Positions 1-11,224 of a stretch of 18,153 nt of DNA are shown in pieces. Position numbers and translations under genes: made by a program. The stretch is from positions 1,093,534 through 1,111,686 of the forward strand of contig JAAOMT010000494.1 in the NCBI GenBank assembly GCA_016748015.1, read 5' to 3'. This DNA comes from Geosiphon pyriformis (Eukaryota > Glomeromycota > Glomeromycetes > Archaeosporales > Geosiphonaceae). Within the stretch, counting starts at the first letter, position 1. Each line of letters begins with the position of its first letter. Under the pieces are notes generated by a model. It was not told the origin of the DNA. It worked only from the letters and a program-made list of their open reading frames with translations, and ran no database searches.

Positions 1-326
1 ATTTTTTTTTTTTAAAAAAAAAACCATTGATTAATTACTTCAAAACTTTGGGGCCCATTTTTTTTTTCAAACTACCTTAAGAAAAATCCTTTTTTTTGAA
101 AAATTGAGACTTTTTTCAACAAAAAAAACTTTACAGACTTTTAAAAAAACCCTAAACTATAAACTTTTACAAAAGTTCAAAAAAACAATTTTCTTTTAAC
201 TACATTTTAATTCTTTGACCTCTACAAAAAATTTTATCATTTCTATTACAACAAACATACTTTCTGTGGACTATATAAATCTTTAATATTTATTTTCATC
301 CTTCTCATTTCTTTAAAAACCCAAAA
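1..326 (+). promoter_or_regulatory. AT-rich upstream region of the first gene
   Basis: This leader is almost all A and T, with long T and A runs (for example 3-12 and 60-67), and holds no coding frame I can support. A TATATAAA stretch at 272-279 lies about 50 bases before the ATG at 327 and could be a TATA element. The bases just before the ATG are A-rich, with A at -3, which suits initiation in fungi. The promoter role is inferred from position only. Confidence 0.35.
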
Positions 327-3113
327 ATGAGGAAAGCAGTAAAGAGTGTCTTTCTCCATCGAGCTCCTTTCTCAACAAAAAAAAATCGTGATTCAAAGGA
401 TCTTACTTTTGAAACAATTCATTTTGAAAAAGGAATCTCGAATAAAGACTTCTTTCCAAGTTCTAGTAGCAGTGAAGTTGACTACGAGGATGATTATCAA
501 TTATCTTTACGACCACCATCGCCTTACGATTCAAGAACAGTTCACAGTAAAAGGTCAAGTAGCTCTTCCTCATCTAGTTCCTTATTAGCAAATTTAACAA
601 ATGCAATAAAGATGTCAAAAAATACAAAGAAAGAAGAAAATGGTCAATACACATACACTGGTAGTCTTAATAATTCCCCTCCAACCCCGAACTCAAGCTA
701 TTCTCCAACATTGGTCGGGACTCCACCCATATCAACCAAAGAAACTTCATCCACCTCCTCTCGTCTAACAATTCTTACTGATTCTATCCCTTCAACTCCT
801 GTATTATCACCTTCAACACCAGTAACTCCTACAACCCCAATACTTGCTTTTAATCAATGCACCTTCAAATCACCTGTCCTTACATCATCAACGAAAACAC
901 AAAATTTGGAAAATTCCCTTAAAAAAAATCATCTCAAACATGTAATACCATCATTACCCCTAACATCAAATCCTCCACCATTACCACATTTTGCCGGAAC
1001 TGAGCCTGTCGATTTACATTTCATTATCAAAGATCGACTATTCAAGATTCCTGATTGTACAGCAAGAACACTCTACTTTCTATGTGCATGGATAAGGGAT
1101 ATTGTGGAACCGGAATTAGAAATCAAGATAAATCCACTACTTTTAGAATTAAATATTCCTCGCGCAAATTTAATACAACTTACTATTACCAATACATTCC
1201 TGAGTGAGGAGGGTGGCATGAAAAATATTGTGACCAAATACGGGATAACCAGTCAAAATCCTTTGAAAGTTGAATTATTGGGTGATATGGAACGCTCTTT
1301 TTGTAAGTTAAAATGCTTTCAATCTCAATTTTAGAAATTTGACGTATTACAAGATTTTTTCGGGATTTTCGGGAAATACATTCCTATTTTTAATTTTTAA
1401 TTTTCTCACAGCTAATTTTATCATTTTGATTTTTTATTATTAGCCCATTCCTCGGAAGAAGATTGGCCACATCTGATGGAATGCGAAGGGATGATCACAA
1501 TCACACCTCAACTCCCCGATTTTGTAGTCGATCTTTTCAATTGTCTATCATATAAGTTCGAAGGAAATAAGAAAGAAATGACCCCGTTAAATATGAGCGA
1601 GGAAGAATATAGCGAAGAAGAGAGTGATCCCGAAATTTTTACCAGTGTTCTAGACAAATTAGCGAGACGACTTGGTGGTAATAATTTAGCCGTCTGTAAT
1701 AAGAAGGATGGGCTTATTTCCGTATGTGCTATTTCTAATTTGGTAAAATGTTTATACATTTGAAATTGTCAAAAACTCTAGTTTTTTGTTTTAATTTACA
1801 GTCCTTTGGTGCCAAATTTAATTTCATTCTTGCTGAACTGCATGAGCTTACTGGAACAATGGTAAATTTTTAATGAAAAAAGGTTAATTTTAGTTGTTGT
1901 ATCGAAAATTTCTTTGAATTTCTCACAAAAAATTGACTTTTAGCCACCAGCTGATTGTTGTCCTTGGGCGTTAAGACAGGGAAATTCTGTCACGATAATT
2001 GAAAAACCATCTGGTCAAACAGCACCACCAGCAATAATGCAATGGCTACAATACACAATTGATTTCCTTTGTCTTTTATGGGATGCTGAACGTGGTACAT
2101 TATTTAATCCTCGAACCTCTCGTCCTTATGGCTCACTTCAGCCTGAATTGTCGGCTCTACAACTTGAGGGTTCTTTTGAACATACGATTAAAGTTCCCCG
2201 GGATTTCTTACAGGGTTCCTTCATGGGTTCAATGCTATTCAAACAACAACAAGATAATGGAACAGCTATTATAACACGTCGTGATGTTCCATTATTGACA
2301 AGTTTTCGACCCGAGAAAATATTTCCTCGTATATATTCTGCGCAGGATTTATTACTTCAAGACGCGGATTTGGATGACCTTAAATCTTCTGATGAGTTGA
2401 CACAATTCATCCCTGTATTTAAAAGCCATTGGGTTGTAGAATTACAGTCGCCAAAATTACATATGGTTCGTCTGGGCAATTTGTATAAACACTGTGATGA
2501 TTGTAGTAACTATGAAGGGCATACGACTTCGACAGCCGATGTCCGAGCCTTAGTTAAGCATCGAACTGCGTTCGGTGGTCCATACGGTGCCGTAATTAAA
2601 CGACATGGAGAATCAGATGCGGATCGAACAGAGCTAGCGTTTAACCCCTTGAATAATTGTATACACGATGATGATCCATATGTACCATTGAATAACTTTA
2701 AGGATGACGGCTATATAGTTTTTGGGATTGGTGGTCCTTCTTCTCGTGATGGAGGCAAGGTACCCTCCTTGAAAGATCTATGTCGAAGAGTTTTGATCAC
2801 GCAAGGAAAACTTGTAGAAACTGTGCCTGCTCCTGTTGTCAAGGTAAAAGTCAAAAAAAATTTAGGGAAGTTGTCAATCCAAAATCTTATTGTCTTGAAT
2901 TTTCTTATTTCTTAATAGTGCAAGGAAAGGCTATGTTCAGGCTGTCAAAAATGGTTTTTCAACCCTGCTGAAACTATCATACTCTGGATGGCAGCTCAAG
3001 ATTTTTACTGTGGTATGCTTGTAATTGGGCATTATTGTAAATACCAATGTGTACCTTCTCAAGTTCGTGAAAACATCAAAAATGGAAATTGTGCTTGGGA
3101 ACGAGGAACTTAA
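327..3113 (+). CDS. Unrecognised fungal protein with disordered N-terminus and Cys-rich C-terminus (5 exons)
   Basis: I do not recognise this protein. The spliced model is 327-1302, 1444-1742, 1802-1861, 1944-2843 and 2919-3113, giving about 809 residues. All four introns are GT-AG (141, 59, 82 and 75 nt) and every junction keeps frame. Residues 1 to about 225 are low complexity: serine runs near 45-50 and 76-85, then Ser/Thr/Pro-rich sequence with repeated S/T-P pairs (possible phosphosites), so probably disordered. From about 230 onward the sequence looks globular, with mixed hydrophobic and charged segments and acidic patches near 375-400. Cysteine pairs occur at C629/C632, C751/C754 and C785/C789, with C746 and H783 nearby, so the last exon could form a small zinc-binding unit. 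I see no signal peptide or membrane span. An earlier acceptor at 1411 would lead straight into a stop, which supports the one at 1443. The start is the first ATG of a long open exon, so the N-terminus is fairly secure. The function is unknown. Confidence 0.82.
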
Positions 3114-3541
3114 TTTAAGTTTGTTGTATTTTGGTGTCTTAATTTAGTATTTAGACTGTCTTTAAAAAAAAGGATTGTTCAAGATGATGGCGCTGTTCCT
3201 CGTCTTTTCTATAATTGTACAAAATTTGTATACATATCACAGCTATAATATCGCTTTATAATATTTTTGGGGTAAGTATATTATTTTTAATTCTAAATAA
3301 TCTTTAAAAGTTCTCAGTTCTCGTTGGAAAAGAGCAAAAAAACGAGACTTTTCATTTTTGTATTTTTAGTTAATTATTTAATTATTTTAGTCTTTGTTCA
3401 AATATTAACATTATTATAAGTTATTATTCGTATTATATTTAATAATAATTATTGCTCGATGTAGGAGCAAATAAAATTCATGAAACTCACGGAAAACCAA
3501 CTTTAAACGTGTTTCTTTCAATATCCCTTTTGATAAGAGAT

Positions 3542-3608
3542 TGACTGACTGACTGACTGACTGACTGACTCACTGACTGACTGACTCACTGACTGATTGA
3601 TTGATTGA
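3542..3608 (+). repeat. GACT tetranucleotide microsatellite
   Basis: This is a run of about sixteen 4-base units, mostly GACT. Two units are changed to CACT, and the last few have drifted to GATT. The unit is not a multiple of three, and the tract lies in the 3' flank of the first gene, so it is non-coding. Confidence 0.9.
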
Positions 3609-5278
3609 ACAGAATCAATTTTTTCTTTATAGCATTAAAAAACCTAAATTCGTCTAATTATTAATGTGTTTCTCTAGCTCCGTCACCAAAAAGATGAAAG
3701 ATCAAAATTGTCTTGCGGCTAACTATTGCACAACCTGAAAAAGGGTTTTAAGGTTTCTAAAATAATTTTACAGTTTTGGATTATTTGGGCCGATGAACCT
3801 AACGGGTTATTACCATATGCAACATTGTAAATACTTTTTTCTATGATCATTGAAAATGAAAATCACAATCTCAAAAAAAATTTCAGCCGTAAAAGAATCA
3901 ACGATTTGCACTGCTTCGAATTACTTTAAATATTTCATATTTTCTAAAATAAATGATTATGGGCTTTTTAATAAAATAACGCTTTCAAATCCTATTTAGT
4001 ATGTAACCGGTAAATCAGCTAGATTGATGAAAATATTTTTCATGTATAAGTTTACTACATCAAATGCTGCTAATCAATTTCCCTGGCTAATGCATTATAC
4101 TTTCAAGAGACATACGCGAGCGAGCTGTGAGACTTATGAATGCTGGCGCTTTCAGATTTCAACCAAGTTTAGAGCAGGTAAATCGACATTGGAAATGAAG
4201 AGACTTTTATTTTATTTTATTTAAACGTAAAAACTTTCTCGGAACTTTTTTTTTTATGTTTTACAAATGAAAAATCTAGATTCCTCATTGGTATCATTTA
4301 TGGGAAATGACACAAACATAAGAAAGTTAATACATGTAATCAGCATAAAAAAACTATTTGCGAAATTGATTGATGCATCTTTAATGTGTAAGTTTAATGA
4401 GTAACCATTAGTCGAATATTCTTTTATGCGTAGCATTTTTGAAGACTTAACACAGCTTTGAACATCCTTAGTTATTATCATTAAAATTTTGAAAAGATTA
4501 AAGAATCGAAATACTTTTTTTGATGAGATAATCATCATATTTATAAGTATTTAGTTTAAGGCTCGAAATCTTTTAGCTTTTGAAACCAATCGATGAAATT
4601 TTTTCATTTGACAATTATATTGCAAGTTTGAAATGTCCAAAAAATTTTCTGGTACCATTTTTTTTTTAGAGAATTATCTTTGATCTGTTTTATTATAATA
4701 ACAGTTTTATAAATTTATATTTTCGATTAAAACAGCATAATTAAGCACTGAAATTAGCATAGATTTTATTTTAATATGATCTAATATTTCATCACCTCAT
4801 GACTCTTTGGATAATACATTTTTTTTAAGTGGGGCTCTCGGGAAAATTAAATGTAAAATATTTTTTTGAACCTAAATTGAGTTCATAGTTTTTTTTTGTG
4901 TTGCCCAAAAAAAAAAAAAAGGTAAATTTTAAAATTAGTGGAAATCTTGAGTAATATATTAATAATATTTTTGAATTTTATTTTTAGTTCTTTCATAAAT
5001 TTCCTCATTTGTTAAGTCTAACTATTAAATGGTTTTATTGATATGCTGTATAACTTTTTTTTTTTTCAATTAAATTAGCATAAAAATTTACAAATTTAAA
5101 TTATAACAATATTTAAAATATCCTCTAAAAAAAAATATTTTAAATACTGGTATCATTTCTGAATTTAAAGTTATGATGTGAGATTATAACTGATTATAGA
5201 AAATATGATTAAAATATATTTTTTTTAAACTCTATCGTTTTATGTTAAAATTTATAAAGGGAATACTATGTTATTATA

Positions 5279-5298
5279 AATATATATATATATATATT
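5279..5298 (+). repeat. AT dinucleotide run
   Basis: This is an alternating TA tract of about 19-20 bases in AT-rich intergenic DNA. A TTTA-type tetranucleotide stretch follows at about 5365-5406, ending in a poly-T/poly-A transition. These are ordinary slippage repeats. Confidence 0.75.
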
Positions 5299-5584
5299 TT
5301 AAATCTAGAAGTTATCTTTATAATTTTATTATTATCAAAAATATCTATTGCAATTATGTTATGTTTATTTTATTTATTTATTTATTTTATTTCATTTATT
5401 TATTTTTTACAAAAAAAAAAAACTTTATTCATTTTTTTAAATGAAATTCTAAAGTAATAATAAATTTTTATATAGAAATTTAAAACTTGAATCAGCCAAA
5501 AGCTTGTAATAAGAAATATATAAAACTAATTGAAAATGATCTTTAATTTTATATAATTTTGCTTTTAATTGTAAGTAGTCTTTT

Positions 5585-5630
5585 TTTGTTGTTGTTATTG
5601 TTATTGTTGTTGTTGTTGTTGTTGTTGTTT
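5585..5630 (+). repeat. GTT trinucleotide microsatellite
   Basis: The tract is about 14 GTT units with two ATT interruptions near 5598 and 5604. It directly follows a T run. It is in a non-coding spacer with no gene on either strand, so it does not encode a homopolymeric tract in any gene I can support. Confidence 0.85.
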
Positions 5631-6086
5631 ATGAGAAAGCCTTTTAACCAAGTAAGATTTGTTATTACTTTTTTTATTAATTGGCTATGGAATTTTTCGG
5701 TGTGATACTAAACTAATGAATGAGATGAAGTGGCGTTTAAAATCATCAGATTGTCAAACATCTGATACGATCACTTTGTGTTTCAAGAACAATTGTACAT
5801 TCCGGGCAAACCTTAAACATTGATGATAATAAATAGTTTCAAAACCAGTAAAACTTGATATAAAGAACTGTGAAACGTTCGACTGACAGTCTAGAAACCA
5901 ATGTAAAAGATTTTACGAAATTTCCGTTTTTGATTATTGAAAATGAAAATTTGATTGGATTATTTAAAGCCTGACTCAAAGAAAAATATTTTGATTTTTT
6001 TAAAAAAAAAAAATCACGAAACCACAAAACCACAAAACCATGTGCTGATTCAACATCTTATTAATAATTTTTCACTTTATACAAAC

Positions 6087-6088
<2 letters not shown>

Positions 6089-6117
<29 letters not shown>
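6089..6117 (+). repeat. 29-base poly-T run
   Basis: This is the longest homopolymer in the window, 29 uninterrupted T residues, followed by ACA and a short A run. On the minus strand it reads as a long A run, as a retroposed poly(A) tail would. However, I see no retroelement coding sequence or target duplication next to it. Its exact length may be affected by sequencing error. Confidence 0.8.
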
Positions 6118-6122
<5 letters not shown>

Positions 6123-6208
6123 AAAAGAACCTTCCGTGACTCTTGATGGAAATTCCAGGATTCAAAAATTAATTATCTCTAGAGAGTTGAAAAAAGTTAC
6201 ATAATTTT

Positions 6209-6391
6209 GAAGTGTGAAGTGTGAAGCGTGAAGTGTGAAGCGTGAAGTGTGAAGCGTGAAGTGTGAAGCGTGAAGTGTGAAGCGTGAAGTGTGAAGCGTG
6301 AAGTGTGAAGCGTGAAGTGTGAAGCGTGAAGTGTGAAGCGTGAAGTGTGAAGCGTGAAGCGTGAAGCGTGAAACGTGAAACGTGAAACATG
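6209..6391 (+). repeat. 7-bp minisatellite with alternating 14-bp higher-order unit
   Basis: About 26 tandem copies of GAAGYGT fill this interval. For most of the array, GAAGTGT and GAAGCGT alternate strictly, giving a 14-bp higher-order unit. The right end changes to consecutive GAAGCGT copies and then GAAACGT copies, which look like diverged edge units. The minus strand is free of stops through the array, giving a 21-bp (7-codon) periodic frame rich in His, Ser, Thr, Arg and Phe. I regard that frame as a by-product of the repeat, not as a gene. Confidence 0.93.
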
Positions 6392-7729
6392 AACTTTGGG
6401 AACCCTTTAAGTGTCAAGTGATTTTAATATATTTCAAATACTCAAAATTTTGTTACACTGCACTATTGAAGTATCAGACTACATAAGTTTTATCTAATTT
6501 AATACTAAATAAACTTTCATTTGATTTTTTTTTCGCTGAATCAAAAAGTATTTGAAATTTCAAACTTCAAAAAAAAAACATATTTTTAACAAATTGAAAA
6601 TTATAAATATTTATTTGATTAACCTTTTCTACCTAAAAATAAATAACTTTTTACTTTATTTTTGGGCTATGTCTGAGAGTTAAACGTTTAAAAGGGAATC
6701 AATAAAATTTGTATAAACTTTAAATATAATAGACACGGAATTTTCAAAATAATTTTATTTGCACGCCAAAATTATAAAACGAAATTCATTGAAATGACAT
6801 GAAACTATTGAAATTTGTAAAACAATGATTTACCGGGGGTTTTTTAATAGTAAAATTTGAATCCTGAACAAGAATAGGATCGCTTCAACATCTAAATACA
6901 GAATGGGTCAGATTAAAAATACTTTTAATAAAGATTATTGTCATATGAAATTAAAAAGTTTGATACATATAAACTTTACATTATACACGATAATCTTTTA
7001 GATGGAAATCCTTAATATTTTCGCAAATTTGCTGATACTATTACTGCAAAGGATAGAGGTGGTGCACTTCACTCATGGTTAAAATGAGAAATAAATAAAT
7101 TCAAAAATCACCCTTGTGAATCTATTTGATAAAACTTGGTGGTAAGCGTTTCATTCAATGTGGATTCTCTCCATTGACCATTTATTATTGTCATAATTGA
7201 GTTTATCTATGAAAAGAAGGTTAATAAAAAAATTAGACATTCGTGGAGTCAAATTCAAGATTTTTATTTTATATTCGGAACTTGGAATCTACAAAGGGAA
7301 AAAAATTTCAAAACCTCTTTCTACAATTTAAATAAGAATCAGTTCTGTATTTCTGTATCTTTACTTTTTTCAAAAAAAAATCTTTTTCTTGCACGTTTTG
7401 GTTTATAAGGAAGCTTCAACCAATTAAAAATTTTCCAATAAATTAAAAGTCACTCAACTATAAAAATTTAGGTTTTGATCGTGATAGCAATCCATCTTAA
7501 ACACCACTACAAATATTTCAAAAATAGGGTGCTTGATTCAATAATTATAAACTAATTTAAGCGGTTGTATATCAGTTCGCGACTAATATCAACTCAGTTC
7601 AAATTGGCAAAATTAGAAGTCGAAAAATTGGTTAAACGAAGTCAATATTAATTAAACTTCCCAGAGAATTATTTTTTTTATGTGAGGAGATTAAGCGAAA
7701 GCCAACTTAATATATTCAGTCAGAAAATA

Positions 7730-10700
7730 TTACATGAAATACATAATCTAGAAATAGAAAATCAATCAATCAAGAGGAAATGTCTCATGTGGGGCAAAAA
7801 CTACTTACCTTTTGAAGCTCTGATTTCACCGTGGCAAATGAATCAACCGTAATTTTCCCTTCTTCTGTTTCAAAATCAGACCAACTTTCCCCACGAACAT
7901 GAAAGCGAGCTCGCGCACAGACCAAATGTGCGTAGTATGCTGGAGGTACCTAGGTTGGAAAAATAATTGATAAATTATTTGTCAAAAGCCATCTTTATTA
8001 CACATAAATTACCATGGATACTGCACGAGTGCATCTGGCGTACAAATAACATAAGTTATAAGAAAGTGATTGAAGGCTACATATGAAAATATTAATAATG
8101 TTAAAGAAATAATTTGCATGAAAAAGCAATTTCATTCGAGGCTTAGAATAATACTCGTCAGCGGTAAAGTCATTCTCATCTAGCAAAACATGATAGTGAC
8201 AAGGGCGAGAGGTTCCTTGTAAACCGGGGTGACTTTGGAGATCTAAATAATATCCAAACATCAAGATAACATTCGATCCTGGCATGGTAATTCGAACACA
8301 ATAAAAAGCCCCATTTACTTACAAAAATCAAATTCTACTGGGTGCGTTATAAGTTTTTCCACAACGGTACCGGGATAGCAATTTCCAGAACGATCTGATT
8401 CTCTTTTATCCATAGTAAAGAAGCGTCCATGATGCCTCTTTTTTACGACAACGAATGTGATGGTGGGTTTATATGATGGGTCAAGCGATTGACAAGCGGC
8501 TGTATAAAAGGCGTTAAATTGGCATATTGTCAAATCAAACATGAAAGTGATTAACTTACCTCGAATAGCCGTAAGCTCCGTACTCAGAACAGTCGCAAAA
8601 TAACCTTCTGGGACTCCATCCCGATAAAGTAGAATGCGTTCAGGCTTCCTACCACATGTCTGGTAAAATGTTTTCAGCAAATCTTTAACCATATCAGCCA
8701 TGTCATTTATAATTTCTTGACGACCTGCTTGAACGCGAATTGTTGTCGAGTATCTTGAAGCCTTTGCATCTATAGAGCCACAAAGTGCAGCTATGGATGG
8801 ACGCGTTTCATCTCCTGCGAAAACAAAATTTCATTTTATCTTGAACAAAGCAAAAAAGTATAATTCGACATGAAACTTTAAAAACCTGGCGGTGGGTGTG
8901 AGACATCGGCTCCGATTAAAATTGTAGGTCGTTCAGAAACAAATTGGATCTCACTGGGTGTAAGAAAAGAATTCATCCCTCCAAGCTTGACGTTAACTTT
9001 AAGACAAATATTAGCACAGTACTGTTTTCTTGCTGCAACTGTATGTTTTCCTTGACAGCATTGTGTTGCAACTCCGATCACGGTGTCTCCCACTCTCTTA
9101 ATTTCAGCATACAAGGGAACACCAGTGTTCGGAAGGATTATTAGAACCAATTGAGGTTGAGCTTTTGCTGAATTTCCTGCACGAATCCAAGCCTGCCTTA
9201 ATGTACTTTCAATGTCACCAACTGGATTCCCATACATTAGAGGAGGCAGTTTATTTGGCACATTCTAGAAAAAAAAATTATCAAGAATTTTTCTGACATG
9301 AAAATTTTCCAGAGAAAAAAGTCTCAAGTACCATTCCGGTATCTGTACAAGTAACAATAAGCTCTCTGACAAAGTTTCGTACAGCTTGGAGAGGATGATC
9401 TTTTTCGCTCCCAAATACTACGACCGACCATGAGCCAAGACTTGCTCCTATAGCCACCTTTTTGCCTCGAAGATTCCAAACTCCCTCACGAGGCTGAACG
9501 ACTGATTCCTGAGAGGAAGGATGAAAGTGGAGCGTGGGAGGCGGAAGAATTCTAGCTGGAATCTTGTGTTGAAATTTGTAAAATTGTTGAGATTAAGAAT
9601 GAATAAAACATTTTACAATCTCTGTGATCTAATATTAAGAATTACTTACTGTTACCATTTCGTTCGAAACTTTCATTTCGAATTTCTTGATATATTCATT
9701 ATTGTTATAACTCACGAGTGTCGCACCCTCTTGAATTTTATTACCACGGACATACGGCGGTAGACAAGTAAACTTGATCATATCTGCGGTTTGTTTCTGA
9801 TTGAGTTTTCGAATATACCTTTGACCCTAAAAAAATTTTGGTTTTTGTTAAGGATAATAATGTATATTTCAAAAATTTTATGTAGAAATCACATAAGATG
9901 CATACCTCAATCACTTCGCAAACTTCTACTGGCAAAAAAGTGTTTCTTTGTACGACAACGCAAGGCAGGTAAGGATAGTTTAAGCGAATATTATATTGTT
10001 TATAGAAATATGTAACCACATCAATTTCCCCATTATCACCAGCATCAAATGTCATTTCATTTGCCGGGCGTTCCGTGAATTTTCTGATTCGAAATCGAAG
10101 TTTGGATGCAGGGATACCACGATGCATTGCTCTAATCTTTAGATTTTTGAAAAGTTTCTCGAGTTTAAGACGGTCCTTATCGGCTATACCACGACGGAAT
10201 TCATCAGGTCTTCTTTTCCCTAGCTGTTTGCATATCAGTTGTATCAGAGAACCTCCTTCGTAAAATGCGGTCGCACTAAGATCAAGGTTTATCCACATTT
10301 TTCCTGAAATTCAAAAAAATGGTCAAAAATGGAAATTTTAATTAAAATTTAAATAATAATAAAATTCATTTTACCTTGACCTGGACGGACTGATTGATAG
10401 TAGCCTTGCCAAGCTTCAATCCCTCCGTATAATACTTGTGATCCTTGAGGGTTATAGAAAGAACGACCAACAGCTGTGAATTTCATCGATGGCTGATGTC
10501 GTACCAACACGTCAAGAGCCATCATACCTAATCAAAAGTCAGAGAGATTTAATCTTTTATCAACTCTGGTTTTTTTTATTGAAAACAAAATTTTTGGTTT
10601 AATACCAGTTAAGCAATTTGGTGTTAAGGAAGTTTCGGCGTTTAAGAATTGAAAGAGTTCCTCCATAACTATTTCTCCGACCTTCTTGATTCTTAGTCTA

Positions 10701-11224
10701 AAAATACGAGGTGGCCGTTTTGTAACCGCAACACTATCATCTTCCGGAAGTGTCACCTTATTTTGAGAATAAAAATTTTGAAACTTTTTGGTCGTAGAAT
10801 TTATAATAGATATTAACTTATAATTACATCAAAAGTATAAGCCTCTCCGAACGGCAAGATCTTATGGGAGAATACATTTTTACGCCCTATATGAAATTCA
10901 AGAGCAGTTTTGGGACTTTAGCATTTTATTCAGTAATTTTGAATTCAATTCATTTAACTAGAACAGATTAAATACGGTTTAAAATTTACCGTCATAAACT
11001 GGCATTGCACCATTAAGAATTCCATCTCGATTCATTTCCTCGAAAATTGTATATACTTTGCGGTTCAATCCTGGCGGTACCTCAGGTTTTATAGTTACAT
11101 CATAATGAATAATGTTGTCTCTGGGAAGTTTTAAAACTTCAAAGAAGTTGGATCTAACGCGTATTTCTTTTCCTCTATTTCCAAAGCTTGGACGTCGCGC
11201 ACATTCGGTTATTTTTTCTTCCAT
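7730..11224 (-). CDS. Argonaute protein, slicer-type (14 exons, complete)
   Basis: Argonautes bind small RNAs and use them to silence complementary transcripts. Exons, in + coordinates from the start codon: 10990-11224, 10828-10886, 10606-10756, 10375-10527, 9906-10303, 9650-9826, 9332-9562, 8886-9264, 8560-8814, 8323-8499, 8155-8242, 8013-8076, 7809-7949 and 7730-7747. They join in phase to 2526 nt, or 841 residues, about the usual length. The N domain is about 10-140, L1 about 149-205, PAZ about 215-345 (FLPVEVCEV), L2 to about 400, then MID and PIWI. MID keeps Y520, K524, Q536, K557 and K561, matching the human AGO2 5'-phosphate pocket at a constant offset of nine. PIWI keeps the tetrad D588 ([10 protein letters not shown]), E628 (GRQEII), D660 (LYRDG) and H797 (YYAHL), so slicing is predicted. 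The ATG has A at -3 and G at +4. A possible acceptor (GACAG) just before it could end a 5' UTR intron. The weakest donors are GTTTTT after exon 8 and GTACTT after exon 7. The final exon codes only IMYFM and the stop. Confidence 0.96.

Larger units (their letters stand above)
3114..7729. other. Gene-poor AT-rich spacer of 4.6 kb
   Basis: I find no gene in this stretch. Open frames on either strand are short and AT-composed, and none matches a family I know. It holds the 3' flank of the first gene, with an AATAAA at 3470-3475 about 355 bases past the stop. It also holds several microsatellites, a 29-base T run, the 7-bp minisatellite and a small less AT-rich island at about 4105-4155. The Argonaute gene ends at 7730, so the first part and the last part carry the 3' flanks of two converging genes. 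Confidence 0.6.

Noticed and set aside
1508-1759. An 83-codon minus-strand frame opposite exon 2 of the first gene
   Set aside because: It is antisense to a well-supported exon, and its Ser/Leu-rich product is a mirror of the coding strand.
3541-3608. CRISPR-like or regulatory array at the GACT tract
   Set aside because: Units are 4 bp with no spacers. It is a simple microsatellite in a eukaryotic sequence.
4254-4538. A 94-codon minus-strand open frame in the spacer
   Set aside because: It is rich in Phe, Ile, Lys and Asn, as expected from chance reading of AT-rich DNA, with no recognisable domain.
5716-5823. A 35-codon plus-strand frame with two cysteines ending in NLKH
   Set aside because: It looks slightly protein-like, but it is too short, has no splice signals tying it to other exons and matches no family I can name.
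6169-6417. An 82-codon minus-strand frame across the minisatellite
   Set aside because: It is the by-product of a 7-bp repeat that happens to lack stops on that strand. The peptide is purely periodic and there is no gene context.
7016-7084. A short frame with protein-like sequence (FADTITAKDRGGALHSWLK)
   Set aside because: It faintly recalls transposase segments, but 22 residues without neighbouring similarity are not enough to call a relic.
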